A stretch of DNA of 64,000 nucleotides from Exiguobacterium sp. RIT594. Lineage in GTDB: Bacteria; Bacillota; Bacilli; Exiguobacteriales; Exiguobacteriaceae. The DNA lies in assembly GCF_003339585.1 (NCBI RefSeq), contig NZ_QPKF01000001.1, forward strand, positions 62,001 through 126,000, in the 5' to 3' direction. Positions 53,087 to 61,022 of this stretch are shown here, in pieces (position 1 is the stretch's first letter; each line of letters opens with the position of its first letter). The notes beneath the pieces were generated by a model. It was not told the origin of the DNA. It worked only from the letters and a program-made list of their open reading frames with translations, and made no database searches. The position numbers and the translations under genes are program-made.

Positions 53087-54055
53087 ATGAGACCTAGAGC
53101 GCGAGTGATTTATAACCCGACTTCCGGGAAAGAGATGGTAAAGCGTAATCTGCCGTATATCTTAGACCGGCTGGAAGCAGCGGGTTATGAGACTTCCGTC
53201 TATTCGACGAAAGCGGTCGGTGACGCGACATATGAAGCAGCACGGGCCTGTGAAGCCGAATTTGACCTTGTCGTTGCTGCAGGTGGAGATGGTACGTTAA
53301 ACGAAGTAATCAGTGGCATGGCCTCGTATCCGGTGCGTCCGAAACTCGGTGTCTTACCGGTCGGAACGACGAATGACTTTGGCCGGGCGATGCGGATTCC
53401 TTTGACGATTGAAGGTGCGATGGATGTCATCTGTACCGGGTACACGATGCCCGTCGACATCGGAAAAATCGAAGGGACGACAGGGACGCACTACTTCATC
53501 AACATCGCAGGTGGTGGCATCATGACGGAACTCTCGTATGAAGTTCCATCAAAACTCAAGACGGCACTCGGACAGTTGGCGTATTACGTCAAAGGGATGG
53601 AAAAACTCCCGCAAATCCGTCCGACCTATGTCGAGCTCGAACACGAACGCGGGATTTTTAAAGGCGAAGTCATGTTATTTTTGACTTCGAACACCAATTC
53701 TGTAGGCGGTTTTGAAAAACTTTCACCGAATGCTTCCCTCAATGATGGACGCTTTGATTTATTCATTTTGAAAAAATGTAATCTCGTTGAGTTAATTCGC
53801 GTCATGCGGTTGGCGTTAAAGGGAGACCACTTCTCTGATCCATGTATTGAACATGTGACGACGTCATTCGTCCGGATGCGAAACACATCCGAGATGAGCT
53901 TGAACATCGATGGCGAGTTTGGCGGAATTTGTGAAGGGGAGATGACAAATCTTCAATCGCATTTCGATGTCATGACACCGAAGTTCCGGATTGACGAGAT
54001 GGAAACGATCAATTTACAGCTACAGGCACAAGAACAGGAAACGAATCTCGCGTAA
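53087..54055 (+). CDS. dgkB: Diacylglycerol kinase DgkB
   Basis: The 322-residue soluble lipid kinase phosphorylates diacylglycerol released during lipoteichoic acid synthesis, returning it to phospholipid synthesis. Motifs are RVIYNPTSGKE, AAGGDGTLNEVISGM, GVLPVGTTNDFGRAM and the C-terminal LNIDGEFGG. The ATG at 53087 is chosen because AAAAAGGAGAAAATC precedes it; an upstream in-frame ATG (53045) lacks a site. The 23S rRNA methyltransferase gene follows after 29 bases, an arrangement common in Bacillales. Confidence 0.95.
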   Translation: MRPRARVIYNPTSGKEMVKRNLPYILDRLEAAGYETSVYSTKAVGDATYEAARACEAEFDLVVAAGGDGTLNEVISGMASYPVRPKLGVLPVGTTNDFGRAMRIPLTIEGAMDVICTGYTMPVDIGKIEGTTGTHYFINIAGGGIMTELSYEVPSKLKTALGQLAYYVKGMEKLPQIRPTYVELEHERGIFKGEVMLFLTSNTNSVGGFEKLSPNASLNDGRFDLFILKKCNLVELIRVMRLALKGDHFSDPCIEHVTTSFVRMRNTSEMSLNIDGEFGGICEGEMTNLQSHFDVMTPKFRIDEMETINLQLQAQEQETNLA

Positions 54056-54084
54056 GACGCGGGATTTTCTAGGAGGAAAATAAT

Positions 54085-55449
54085 ATGATTCCAGTACAAA
54101 AAAACGATGAGCACGTCGTCGATATCGTCGACTTGACGCACGACGGTTCAGGAGTTGCCCGGATTGACGGCTACACGGTCTTCATTCCCGGTGCCCTGCC
54201 GACGGAACAAGTCAAAATCAGAATTACGAAAACGACGAAATCATACGGTTTCGGACGGATCATCCGTCAAAAAACGAAGAGTGTCGATCGTGTCGAGCCG
54301 CCTTGCCCGGTCTACAACCAGTGCGGCGGTTGTCAGCTGCAGCATCTCTCGTATGAGGCGGAACTGAAATTCAAACACAACCGTGTCCGTGATGCGTTCG
54401 CGCGTCTTGCCGGTCTTGAGATTCCGGTCCACGAAACGATGGGCATGGAAGATCCATGGGGTTACCGCAACAAGGCACAAGTGCCGGTCGCGTTCCAATC
54501 CAACAAATTAATGGCTGGTTTTTATCAAAAACGCAGTCACCGGATCATCGACATGGATTACTGTCTGATCCAAAATAAAGAGAATGATGACGCCATTCAA
54601 GCGGTCCGCAAAGTACTGGCTGACTTGAAGGTGCCGGCTTACGACGAAAAGAAAAACAGCGGCGTCATCCGTCATATCATGGCACGCCACGGTTACCACA
54701 CAAACGAATTGATGATCGTCCTCGTGACGAAGGTCAAACAATTGCGTGGTGCTGATAAAATCGTCGAAGGCATCTTAAAAGCTGTCCCGAACGTCACGTC
54801 AATCCAGCAAAACATTAACCCGGATGAGACGAACGTCATCTTAGGAAAACGGAACATCGTCTTACACGGACCGTCTGTCATCCGCGATCAAATCGCCGGC
54901 TTGACGTATGAAATTTCACCGCACTCGTTCTTCCAGGTCAATCCGTTGCAAACGGAAAAACTGTACGGAAAAGCGCTCGAATACGCACAATTGACAGGCG
55001 ATGAAATCGTCGTTGATGCCTATTGCGGTATCGGTTCGATCTCATTATCGCTCGCACAACAGGCAAAACACGTCTACGGTATCGAAATGGTACCACAAGC
55101 GATTGACGACGCACGCCGGAATGCAAAAGCGAACGGGATCGACAACGTATCGTTCGAATACGGAACTGCAGAAACGGTCATGCCGGCACTTGTGAAAGGC
55201 GGCATCAAGCCGGACGTCATCGTCGTTGACCCGCCGCGTAAAGGCTGTGACGAAGAATTCCTCCGTGCTGCTGCGGAAGTCGCACCAAAACGGATCGTCT
55301 ATGTGTCTTGTAATGCATCGACACAAGCACGTGACGCGAAGCTTTTGGCTGAACTCGGCTACAAGCTGATGGAAGTCACACCTGTCGATATGTTCCCGCA
55401 TACGACACACGTCGAGAGCGTTGCCTTGTTCGTACGTGAAGAAAACTAA
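54085..55449 (+). CDS. rlmCD: 23S rRNA (uracil-5-)-methyltransferase RlmCD (RumA family)
   Basis: The 454-residue SAM-dependent methyltransferase modifies 23S rRNA uridines; in Bacillus the single enzyme treats two sites. The N-terminal TRAM domain (about 7-60) is followed by an iron-sulfur site with CPVYNQCGGCQ and an earlier or later fourth cysteine. The methyltransferase core has FFQVNPLQTEKLY, VVDAYCGIGSISL, DPPRKGCDEEFL and the catalytic YVSCNASTQARD cysteine. The start follows AGGAGGAAAATA. A strong terminator follows. Confidence 0.95.
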   Translation: MIPVQKNDEHVVDIVDLTHDGSGVARIDGYTVFIPGALPTEQVKIRITKTTKSYGFGRIIRQKTKSVDRVEPPCPVYNQCGGCQLQHLSYEAELKFKHNRVRDAFARLAGLEIPVHETMGMEDPWGYRNKAQVPVAFQSNKLMAGFYQKRSHRIIDMDYCLIQNKENDDAIQAVRKVLADLKVPAYDEKKNSGVIRHIMARHGYHTNELMIVLVTKVKQLRGADKIVEGILKAVPNVTSIQQNINPDETNVILGKRNIVLHGPSVIRDQIAGLTYEISPHSFFQVNPLQTEKLYGKALEYAQLTGDEIVVDAYCGIGSISLSLAQQAKHVYGIEMVPQAIDDARRNAKANGIDNVSFEYGTAETVMPALVKGGIKPDVIVVDPPRKGCDEEFLRAAAEVAPKRIVYVSCNASTQARDAKLLAELGYKLMEVTPVDMFPHTTHVESVALFVREEN

Positions 55450-55463
55450 GCTATTTTGAATTA

Positions 55464-55518
55464 ATAAAAAACGAGAAGCACTTACCGGAAGAACGGTGAA
55501 GTGATTCTCGTTTTTTTG
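55464..55518. terminator. Bidirectional terminator after rlmCD
   Basis: AAAAAACGAGAAGCACTT pairs with AAGTGATTCTCGTTTTTT with one mismatch, serving rlmCD and the convergent glycerophosphotransferase gene. Confidence 0.9.
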
Positions 55519-55525
55519 CGTAATT

Positions 55526-56719
55526 TTAATGATCTTTAGAAGCGAATAGTGTATCAATCACCCGTTGACTGGCTTTCCCGTCGTCCAAACTGCAAAAGCG
55601 TTCCTGGAATGCCGTGTACTTATCTGCGTATTGTTTGGAGTGTGCCTCGATGTCTGCGATATAGTCGATCACCTGGTCACTTTCTTTTAACAAGGGACCG
55701 GGAACGACGGCTTCAAAATCAAAATAGAATCCTCGGAGCACGGAAGCATATTTCTCTAAATCATACGTAAAGAACAACATCGGACGGTTCAAGTGGGCAT
55801 AGTCAAAGAAAACGGACGAATAATCGGTAATCAGCAGATCACTGATCAGATACAGTTCCGCGATGTCGCCGTAAGAGGAAACGTCGTAGGCGAAGTCCGT
55901 CTGTGCGCTGAGATCGAGATGTTCCGCAATCAAGTAGTGCATCCGTAACAGAACGATATAGTCATCACCTAACCGGGCTTGCATCTGTTCCAAATCCAGC
56001 TTGAGATTGAACCGGTATTGTCCCTTCGTCACGAACTCGTCGTCACGCCAAGTCGGTGCATATAAGATGACTTTTTTGTCAGGCGGCAATTGTAATGACT
56101 GTTTGATCTGTTCGGCTTGTTGCTGACGGTTCGGCGCATACAACAGATCATTTCGTGGATAACCGGTTTCAAGAAGCTGTCCTCGAAAATCAAATGCCCG
56201 TTTGAAAATCTCACTCGAATAGACATTTGGTGAAAGCAGATAATTCCATTCCTGTGCCTGTGACGAAAAGTTTTTTTTATACTGTTCGGTATTCGTGCCC
56301 GGCATATGAACCTCGTCCATATCGAGTCCCAATCGCTTTAAGGGTGTTCCGTGCCAGGTCTGTAAATACAGCGTCTCCCGTCGTTTCTTTAAGCTGAGCG
56401 GCTGACGTGTGTTGAAAATCCAGTACTTGGCCCGAGCCATCTGATAATAGTATTTCGGGCTATTCCGCAATACCCAGTTCGGACAAGCTGCCTTGACTGC
56501 AGCGGTCGGTTCTTTGGCAAAAATCCAGACGAGTTGCAGTTCCGGATGCTGTTTTTGAAGCGTCAGGTAGAGCGCCTTCGGATTGTCCGAATAACCGCGT
56601 CCTAAAAAGCTTTCAAACAGGACAAGATTCTGTTGAACCGGAAGCTTTTGAAACAGCCGATAGAGAAGTAATCCTTTATGGATTTTCTTGCGCCGGATTT
56701 TCGTAAGTAGCTGTGTCAT
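55526..56719 (-). CDS. CDP-glycerol glycerophosphotransferase family protein (TagB/TagF-like)
   Basis: The 397-residue peripheral membrane enzyme has the CDP-glycerol:poly(glycerophosphate) transferase pattern: RYWIFNTRQ-like YWIFNTRQPL, LQTWHGTPLKRLG with the catalytic-type His, LETGYPRNDLL, ILYAPTWRDDEF with acidic ligands, LLRMHYL and DLLITDYSSVFFDYAHL. It should add glycerol phosphate to a teichoic acid or capsule chain. No other teichoic genes are adjacent. It begins 11 bases after the AraC regulator gene on the same strand, so the two are probably co-transcribed. Confidence 0.9.
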   Translation of the reverse strand: MTQLLTKIRRKKIHKGLLLYRLFQKLPVQQNLVLFESFLGRGYSDNPKALYLTLQKQHPELQLVWIFAKEPTAAVKAACPNWVLRNSPKYYYQMARAKYWIFNTRQPLSLKKRRETLYLQTWHGTPLKRLGLDMDEVHMPGTNTEQYKKNFSSQAQEWNYLLSPNVYSSEIFKRAFDFRGQLLETGYPRNDLLYAPNRQQQAEQIKQSLQLPPDKKVILYAPTWRDDEFVTKGQYRFNLKLDLEQMQARLGDDYIVLLRMHYLIAEHLDLSAQTDFAYDVSSYGDIAELYLISDLLITDYSSVFFDYAHLNRPMLFFTYDLEKYASVLRGFYFDFEAVVPGPLLKESDQVIDYIADIEAHSKQYADKYTAFQERFCSLDDGKASQRVIDTLFASKDH

Positions 56720-56730
56720 GTCATACTCCT

Positions 56731-57885
56731 TTAAAAATGATGTTGTCTGTAATGAGTCGGTGTCTCGCCTGTCGTCTGTTTAAACGCTTGACTGAAATGA
56801 CTTTGACTTGAAAAATGTAACTTGTTCGAGATCGTCAGTAAAGAATCATCCGTCGAACGCAATAACCTTTTCGCTTCACGAATCCGTTCCCGAATGACGT
56901 AACGGGCGAGTGGAAGACCTGTCTCTTCCTTGAACAGGACGGATAAATAATTTGCTGAGACATGAATCGCCTGGCTGATCGATGAGACCGACAACGGATC
57001 GTACAGATGCTGCTGAATGTAACGGATTGCAGCCAAAACATGCGGCGAATGGCGTAATTCCTGAATCTGTTTGACGGCCTCTGCAAAGCTGACCGTGATC
57101 CGGACATGGCGGTTTCGCAGTTCGGAAATGCTGGTTGCCGCTTCAATCGATTCAATCATCCGGTCACTGAGCATGAAGGCCTCATCTGGCTCCAGGCCGC
57201 CATTAATCGCAGCCCGGGCGCTCAATAAGACCGTACCGAGCAACAGATTTTTTTCAGCCCGCAACGGCTGGTGCCGCGCGAGTGATCCGAATTCACCGTA
57301 AGCGGGGAGAGAGTAGGTCGTCGCCAAGCGTTCGCTTTGTCCGGAAGAAATCCATTCGATGATCTGCTGCTCCCGCTCCCAGGCCTTGATGTAGGCAGTC
57401 GTTGCGGTATGCGGGGAAACGTCGGCAATCAACGGAATTTCCTGATCCTCGCTTTCCGATACAGTCCGGATGTCCCGTTTGGCGAGTTGCTGGCCGGTCA
57501 GTAAACGGTGGACCAGATGAGCGCAGTCGATCAACCGGTTTTCCGTCGTCCGGGTCAAGGCTTTATAAAATTGATGAAACGCTTCATCCTGAATGTGCGC
57601 GCGGAACAGGGCCGACTGCAGTAAGACCGGACCGATCCGGTACTGCCCTTGTTCATGGACAGGAATAAACAGGTAAGCTGTGCCATCTTTTAAGGTATAC
57701 AGGAGCGGTGTCTGATCCGGTGCCGGCCATTCCTGTTCAATCGATAACCGGCTCGGATGCGAAGGAGCAACAGGGCTGATATCGAGTTCCTCACCGGTCA
57801 GGGACTGGTACGAAACAAAAAAACCAGTTGTCCCGTAAAGACTTTCTGCGATTTGAATCAAATCTTCTGTTGATAAGGGCGACAC
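56731..57885 (-). CDS. AraC-family transcriptional regulator
   Basis: The 384-residue regulator has a C-terminal double helix-turn-helix: AIRYIQQHLYDPLSVSSISQ then LSVLFKEETGLPLARYV, and FSSQSHFSQAFKQTTGETP in the second. The first 270 residues form an uncharacterised sensing region with few landmarks. It is cytosolic. It is upstream of, and nearly touching, the glycerophosphotransferase gene, which suggests control of surface polymer genes or simple co-transcription. The start ATG at 57885 follows GGAGGAATTC. Confidence 0.9.
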   Translation of the reverse strand: MSPLSTEDLIQIAESLYGTTGFFVSYQSLTGEELDISPVAPSHPSRLSIEQEWPAPDQTPLLYTLKDGTAYLFIPVHEQGQYRIGPVLLQSALFRAHIQDEAFHQFYKALTRTTENRLIDCAHLVHRLLTGQQLAKRDIRTVSESEDQEIPLIADVSPHTATTAYIKAWEREQQIIEWISSGQSERLATTYSLPAYGEFGSLARHQPLRAEKNLLLGTVLLSARAAINGGLEPDEAFMLSDRMIESIEAATSISELRNRHVRITVSFAEAVKQIQELRHSPHVLAAIRYIQQHLYDPLSVSSISQAIHVSANYLSVLFKEETGLPLARYVIRERIREAKRLLRSTDDSLLTISNKLHFSSQSHFSQAFKQTTGETPTHYRQHHF

Positions 57886-57985
57886 GGGAATTCCTCCGTT
57901 CTTTAAAAACGTGTTGTTTTCAGTTTACGTCGTGTCCAGGCGATTGTATAGCAAGAATCAACTGGACACGGGGACATTCAAAATA

Positions 57986-58032
57986 ACAAAAGACATCAAC
58001 GGCCAAGTGCTCAGGCGGTTGATGTCTTTTGG
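57986..58032 (-). terminator. Terminator of the chemoreceptor gene
   Basis: AAAAGACATCAAC pairs perfectly with GTTGATGTCTTTT; T's follow on both strands. It lies between the chemoreceptor and AraC genes. Confidence 0.9.
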
Positions 58033-58048
58033 TCTTAAAGGAAATCGA

Positions 58049-60295
58049 TTAACGGGTGACGTCGTCAGGCGAGCCTGAGTCGACCGGATCAACCAATTCG
58101 ATATCTGGTATGACGGACTCGGTTTCAGGCCACTCATCGAGCGTGGCCGCAGCCACTTCATCGTATGGTCTGTCAGAAACAAATGGTTCAGGTCCTTCGA
58201 CAGGCGAGGAAAGCTCGTCTTCGACGGTCGGTTCATCGACTTGGAAATCGACCGTTAAGGCATGAAGTTCCGTTGCAATTTGAGCGAGATGAGCAGCGGC
58301 TGTCGTGACCGCTTCGATGGTCGCATTCGTTTCCTGGATGCTTGCGGCACTCGTCTCGATGCCGGCAGCATTCTCTTCCGTCAAGGCAAGGATCGTTCCC
58401 ATCGCGTCAGAGACTTCTTCGGTGGCTGTCGTCAGCGCACTGATGTCACCCGTCAAGGACTCTGTCCGTTTCGAGACATGCTGGACGGATCCGGCGATCT
58501 GTTCGAAATCGATACCGGTCGTCTTGACCGATTCGAGCGATTGTTTTAAGTCATCCATGACGCCGTTCATCGCGCCCATCGCCGTCTGTGTTTCATGTTG
58601 GATGTTATCGAGCAGCTGTTTGATTTGTTTCGCGGACTGATCACTCTCTTCGGCCAGTTTCCGCACTTCGCTTGCGACGACGGCGAACCCGCGTCCCTGT
58701 TCCCCGACACGTGCCGCCTCGATGGCCGCGTTTAACGCCAACAGATTGGTTTGGCTCGAGATGGCCTGTAACGTTCCGAGGATCTTGCCGATCTCTTCCG
58801 AACGTTTGCCGAGGAAGTCGGATGTATTCTGGATTTCCTGCTCCAGCGAGTCGGAATGCTGTAATAAATCAGTGATGGTTTGTTTCGTTAAGCTGCTGCC
58901 GCGTGCCGCTGCAGTTGCAACGGAAGCGACTTCATTCAGTGTTTGGGTAGCCGATGCCTGCATTGCGACAGACCGTTCCTTGACGCCGTATACCGCATGG
59001 GAAGACCGTTCCGCTTGCTTGGTTTGGGTCTCGCCGGCGGAAGCGATTTCTTCCATCGTCTGTCCGATTTGAACCGATGCATTTTGAACGTGGGACGCAT
59101 TTGATGACAAGTCTTGCGAAGCATCCCGGACGGTTCCGGCTGACTGAGTCATCGCGGTAATCGTTTGTCGAAGTTTTTGACGCATCGCGTCAAAGTTTTC
59201 GCCAAGATCAGACAGTTCATCGCGGATCCACCGTTTCGGACGGGTCGTTGCTCGCAAATCACCGCTCGCAATCGCCAACGCTTCATTACGCAGTCCAGCT
59301 AACGGACGATTGATGGACCGGCCGATGAGCCAGGCGATCAATGTTGCTAAGGCAATCGCAATGACGAAATTGATCAAGGATTGTTTCAGCATCGCATCCT
59401 TCGGCGCATACAACGAGGCGTAATCGAGAACGACGGCTAATTTAAAACCGGTTTTCGAGGACAACTGCCAGATGACGACCGATTTTTTTCCGCCGACCTC
59501 CATGATCGTCGAACCGGATTCCTGGCTGATCATTTGTTTCGGTGCTTCGAAATACGGTTTCCCGTCTTCACGCAACTGATCGACTTTTTTGAAGAAATAA
59601 TTTTTATTCGGGTGCGTGACGACTTTCCCGTCTTTCGTATAACTGAAGACAAATCCTTGCTGACCGATTTCAATCCGTTTCATGTCTTCCGATAACCGGT
59701 CGACACTCTTGTAGACGGATAAGACCCCTTTGATGTTCGCTTGATCATCGAGCGCTGCTTTTGAAAAACCGATGACGGAAAGCTTGGTCGCCTGATCATA
59801 GTAGGGTTCGCTCATTGCGACCGTACTTGAATTTTCTAACGCCTGTTTGTACCAAACGTCTTGACGCGGATCGTACCCCGACGTTGCTTCCTGTTTCGGC
59901 CAGTTTAAATAACCGCCTTTGACATCGGCATACTGGACAAAGGAATTTTCGATTTTGGATGAACCATATTTCTCAAGGACGCTGTAGATATCTTTTGCTT
60001 TTTGAGAGGGCAGTTCCGCACCGATATCCGGAGTGTTGCGTATGTAATTCGGCAGTTGTCCGTTCGTCCGGTTGAACGGAAGACCGGCTAACAGGGTGGT
60101 ATCTTTTTTAGTGTCATCGATGATGCGGGAAAAGGATTGTTCGAGTTGTTTTAAGGCCGTTTGAGAAGTCGAATCGACCAATCGCTCGACGGTCTGACTC
60201 GTCTGATCGTAGGAAAACCAGGTCGAGACCCCTAACGTCAGGGCGGGTAATAAAATCAACCCGATGAAAAGACGGCGTGTTATCGGAAGACGCAT
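58049..60295 (-). CDS. Methyl-accepting chemotaxis protein with dCache sensor
   Basis: The 748-residue receptor has an N-terminal membrane helix (about 8-25) and a large extracellular dCache-type domain (about 30-300; [28 protein letters not shown]). A second membrane helix ([19 protein letters not shown], about 310-328), a HAMP linker and a long signalling coiled coil follow. The conserved hairpin tip is [35 protein letters not shown], given here as two adjoining parts ([34 protein letters not shown]). After the MCP domain comes an unusual acidic, Pro-rich tail of about 65 residues. The ligand is unknown. It is monocistronic. Confidence 0.93.
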   Translation of the reverse strand: MRLPITRRLFIGLILLPALTLGVSTWFSYDQTSQTVERLVDSTSQTALKQLEQSFSRIIDDTKKDTTLLAGLPFNRTNGQLPNYIRNTPDIGAELPSQKAKDIYSVLEKYGSSKIENSFVQYADVKGGYLNWPKQEATSGYDPRQDVWYKQALENSSTVAMSEPYYDQATKLSVIGFSKAALDDQANIKGVLSVYKSVDRLSEDMKRIEIGQQGFVFSYTKDGKVVTHPNKNYFFKKVDQLREDGKPYFEAPKQMISQESGSTIMEVGGKKSVVIWQLSSKTGFKLAVVLDYASLYAPKDAMLKQSLINFVIAIALATLIAWLIGRSINRPLAGLRNEALAIASGDLRATTRPKRWIRDELSDLGENFDAMRQKLRQTITAMTQSAGTVRDASQDLSSNASHVQNASVQIGQTMEEIASAGETQTKQAERSSHAVYGVKERSVAMQASATQTLNEVASVATAAARGSSLTKQTITDLLQHSDSLEQEIQNTSDFLGKRSEEIGKILGTLQAISSQTNLLALNAAIEAARVGEQGRGFAVVASEVRKLAEESDQSAKQIKQLLDNIQHETQTAMGAMNGVMDDLKQSLESVKTTGIDFEQIAGSVQHVSKRTESLTGDISALTTATEEVSDAMGTILALTEENAAGIETSAASIQETNATIEAVTTAAAHLAQIATELHALTVDFQVDEPTVEDELSSPVEGPEPFVSDRPYDEVAAATLDEWPETESVIPDIELVDPVDSGSPDDVTR

Positions 60296-60471
60296 ATGTA
60301 ATTCTCCTATCTTTTGAAATAGTCTTTAAAATCTGTCTATTCTGATTATCGGAAGGGTAGTACTAAATATGAAGGAATTGTGGGGAGATTTTCATGATTT
60401 GGGAACTGAACGTAACCGGAGTTCATGATAAAATAGAAGGGGTGTCACAGAGTGGCTAGGGAGGAACAGAA

Positions 60472-60894
60472 ATGAATATTGCTTTTTTCTTATTACCAAA
60501 AGACGAAGTTAAATACTTAGATCCGGAATCAACTGTCAGACAAGCACTTGAAAAGATGAAACATCATCGGTTCACGTCGGTCCCACTCGTTGATGACAAG
60601 GGAAAATATGCAGGAACCCTGACGGAAGGGGATGTCTTGTGGGCACTGGAAAAAAATCTTGAACACGCGGATTATGATCATGTCCTGCAAACCCGTTTAA
60701 CGGATATCAAGCAACGTGTCCGGTACAAACCGGTGTCGATCACAGCGCAGATGGAAGAGATGATTGAAGTCATCACCGATCAAAATTTCGTACCGGTCAT
60801 CGATGACGGAAAACACTTCATTGGCATCATTCGCCGGCGCGATATCATTGACTATTTTGCTAAAAAAGTAGCGCGGGAAAATGTTCAATACTGA
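60472..60894 (+). CDS. CBS-domain pair protein
   Basis: A 140-residue cytosolic protein consisting of two CBS domains, at about 15-65 (ALEKMKHHRFTSVPLVDD) and about 85-135 (EEMIEVITDQNFVPVIDD). It has GTLTEGDVLWAL and GIIRRRDIIDYF, the typical ligand-facing ends. Such small CBS proteins bind adenine nucleotides, and some bind c-di-AMP; the ligand here is unknown. AGGGAGGAACAG precedes the ATG. A terminator separates it from the next gene. Confidence 0.9.
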   Translation: MNIAFFLLPKDEVKYLDPESTVRQALEKMKHHRFTSVPLVDDKGKYAGTLTEGDVLWALEKNLEHADYDHVLQTRLTDIKQRVRYKPVSITAQMEEMIEVITDQNFVPVIDDGKHFIGIIRRRDIIDYFAKKVARENVQY

Positions 60895-60899
60895 AATCC

Positions 60900-60950
60900 A
60901 GTAAAAAAAGCACTGATTTTCACGAAAAGTGGAAAGAAGTGCTTTTTATT
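60900..60950 (+). terminator. Terminator of the CBS gene
   Basis: AAAAAGCACT and AGTGCTTTTT flank an inner TTTTCAC/GTGGAAA hairpin; T5 follows. Confidence 0.85.
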
Positions 60951-61022
60951 GACCCGTTTTCACTTCACGAACCGGTTGGATTGGACGATATAGAAACATA
61001 ATGACAAGTTAGGGAGGACGAT

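Noticed and set aside
60472-60894. DarB/CbpB c-di-AMP receptor assignment
   Set aside because: The CBS pair is clear, but the sequence is not close to Bacillus YkuL as I remember it, so the ligand is left open.
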